DNA of 6,834 nucleotides. Origin: CBFGRU01 sp965651255. GTDB lineage: Bacteria > Planctomycetota > Phycisphaerae > Phycisphaerales > SM1A02. Both the position numbers and the translations under genes were made by a program. Each line of letters begins with the position of its first letter. The stretch's first letter is position 1. The notes below the pieces were generated by a model, which saw only the letters and a list, made by a program, of their open reading frames with translations, was not told where the DNA came from and searched no databases. Below are positions 6,572 through 6,834 of this stretch, piece after piece. Where the stretch lies: contig CBFGRU010000172.1 of assembly GCA_965651255.1 (NCBI GenBank), forward strand, positions 1 to 6,834, read 5' to 3'.

Positions 6572-6834
6572 ATGCCGTCGATTGATTTCGGATCGTTGAA
6601 CTATCTCGCCATCGCCGTCGCCGCGATCGGCACCTTCTTCATCGGCGGCGGATGGTACACCGCACTTTTCGGCAGCGCGTACCAGAAGGCCGCGCGACTC
6701 TCCGATGAACAGATGAAGACCTTGCATACCGAGCGCCCGCCAGCCGTCTTCTTCGGCTCGCTCATCGTCTGTTACTTCCTGATTGCCTTCGGCATCGCGC
6801 TGCTGCAGCAGGTCGCCGGCATCAGTGGCGCCGG
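6572..6834 (+). CDS. DUF1761-like membrane protein (partial, C-terminus cut by window edge)
   Basis: The visible 87 residues begin MPSIDFGSLNYLAIAVAAIG. TM1 spans about 9-27, and the short motif GGGWYTALFGSAYQKAARLS (25-44) matches the conserved WY-x3-FG-x2-W/Y region I recall for DUF1761 proteins. A polar loop follows, and TM2 lies at about 58-80 (FFGSLIVCYFLIAFGIALLQ). Family members usually have four helices, so about half is missing. AGGAGG lies 5 nt before the ATG at 6572. The 36-bp gap after the TetR stop has no terminator, so the two genes are probably co-transcribed and the membrane protein is likely under TetR control. The molecular function of the family is unknown to me. Assignment rests on recalled motif similarity. 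Confidence 0.8.
   Translation, partial: MPSIDFGSLNYLAIAVAAIGTFFIGGGWYTALFGSAYQKAARLSDEQMKTLHTERPPAVFFGSLIVCYFLIAFGIALLQQVAGISGA

Noticed and set aside
5924..6727. Minus-strand frame of 267 codons opposite the TetR and DUF1761-like genes
   Set aside because: It spans two well-supported plus-strand genes and the gap between them, and its translation shows no domain. It is a GC-driven shadow.

Overview
The window is a GC-rich (roughly 60% by eye), gene-dense stretch of a Gram-negative-type bacterial chromosome. A tripartite-efflux gene pair points to two membranes. Strong AGGAGG-type ribosome binding sites precede most genes. From memory, the small 75-aa membrane protein resembles short proteins seen in Planctomycetota (Phycisphaerae-like) genomes. 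That resemblance is weak evidence, so the phylum is a guess. I see no tRNA, rRNA, CRISPR array, insertion sequence or phage gene.

Layout. Positions 1-4177 (minus strand) carry a two-gene efflux operon: a membrane-fusion (periplasmic adaptor) protein at 4177-2840, then an RND inner-membrane permease starting at 2843 with an ATGA 4-base overlap. The permease runs off the left edge with 947 codons visible, so roughly its last 100 residues are missing. Several long open frames on the plus strand of this region are antisense shadows in the same codon register.

A 283-bp gap (4178-4460) upstream of the efflux operon holds a near-perfect 24-bp CRP-like palindrome and three consecutive hairpins. It also has an unusual number of GTGA/TCAC words. 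Next, still on the minus strand, come a 75-aa single-pass membrane protein with a GTG start (4688-4461) and a DUF1579-type protein of 219 aa with a possible signal peptide (5472-4813).

A 373-bp divergent gap (5473-5845) follows. It contains a TTGACA box and a perfect 16-bp palindrome TTGATTGATCAATCAA just upstream of a plus-strand TetR-family regulator (5846-6535). The regulator is followed after 36 bp by a DUF1761-type membrane protein (from 6572), cut by the right edge.

How the genes may work together. The adaptor and permease should form a drug or solute efflux pump with an outer-membrane TolC-type channel that is not in the window. The TetR protein probably represses itself and the DUF1761 gene through the palindrome. 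No copy of that palindrome lies in front of the efflux operon, so control of the pump by this TetR is not supported by the sequence. The CRP-like palindrome is a better candidate for pump control. The window is mostly ordinary accessory or housekeeping content. The most interesting parts are the two palindromes, the hairpin cluster and the conserved-looking small protein. I found no convincing evidence of an undescribed system.
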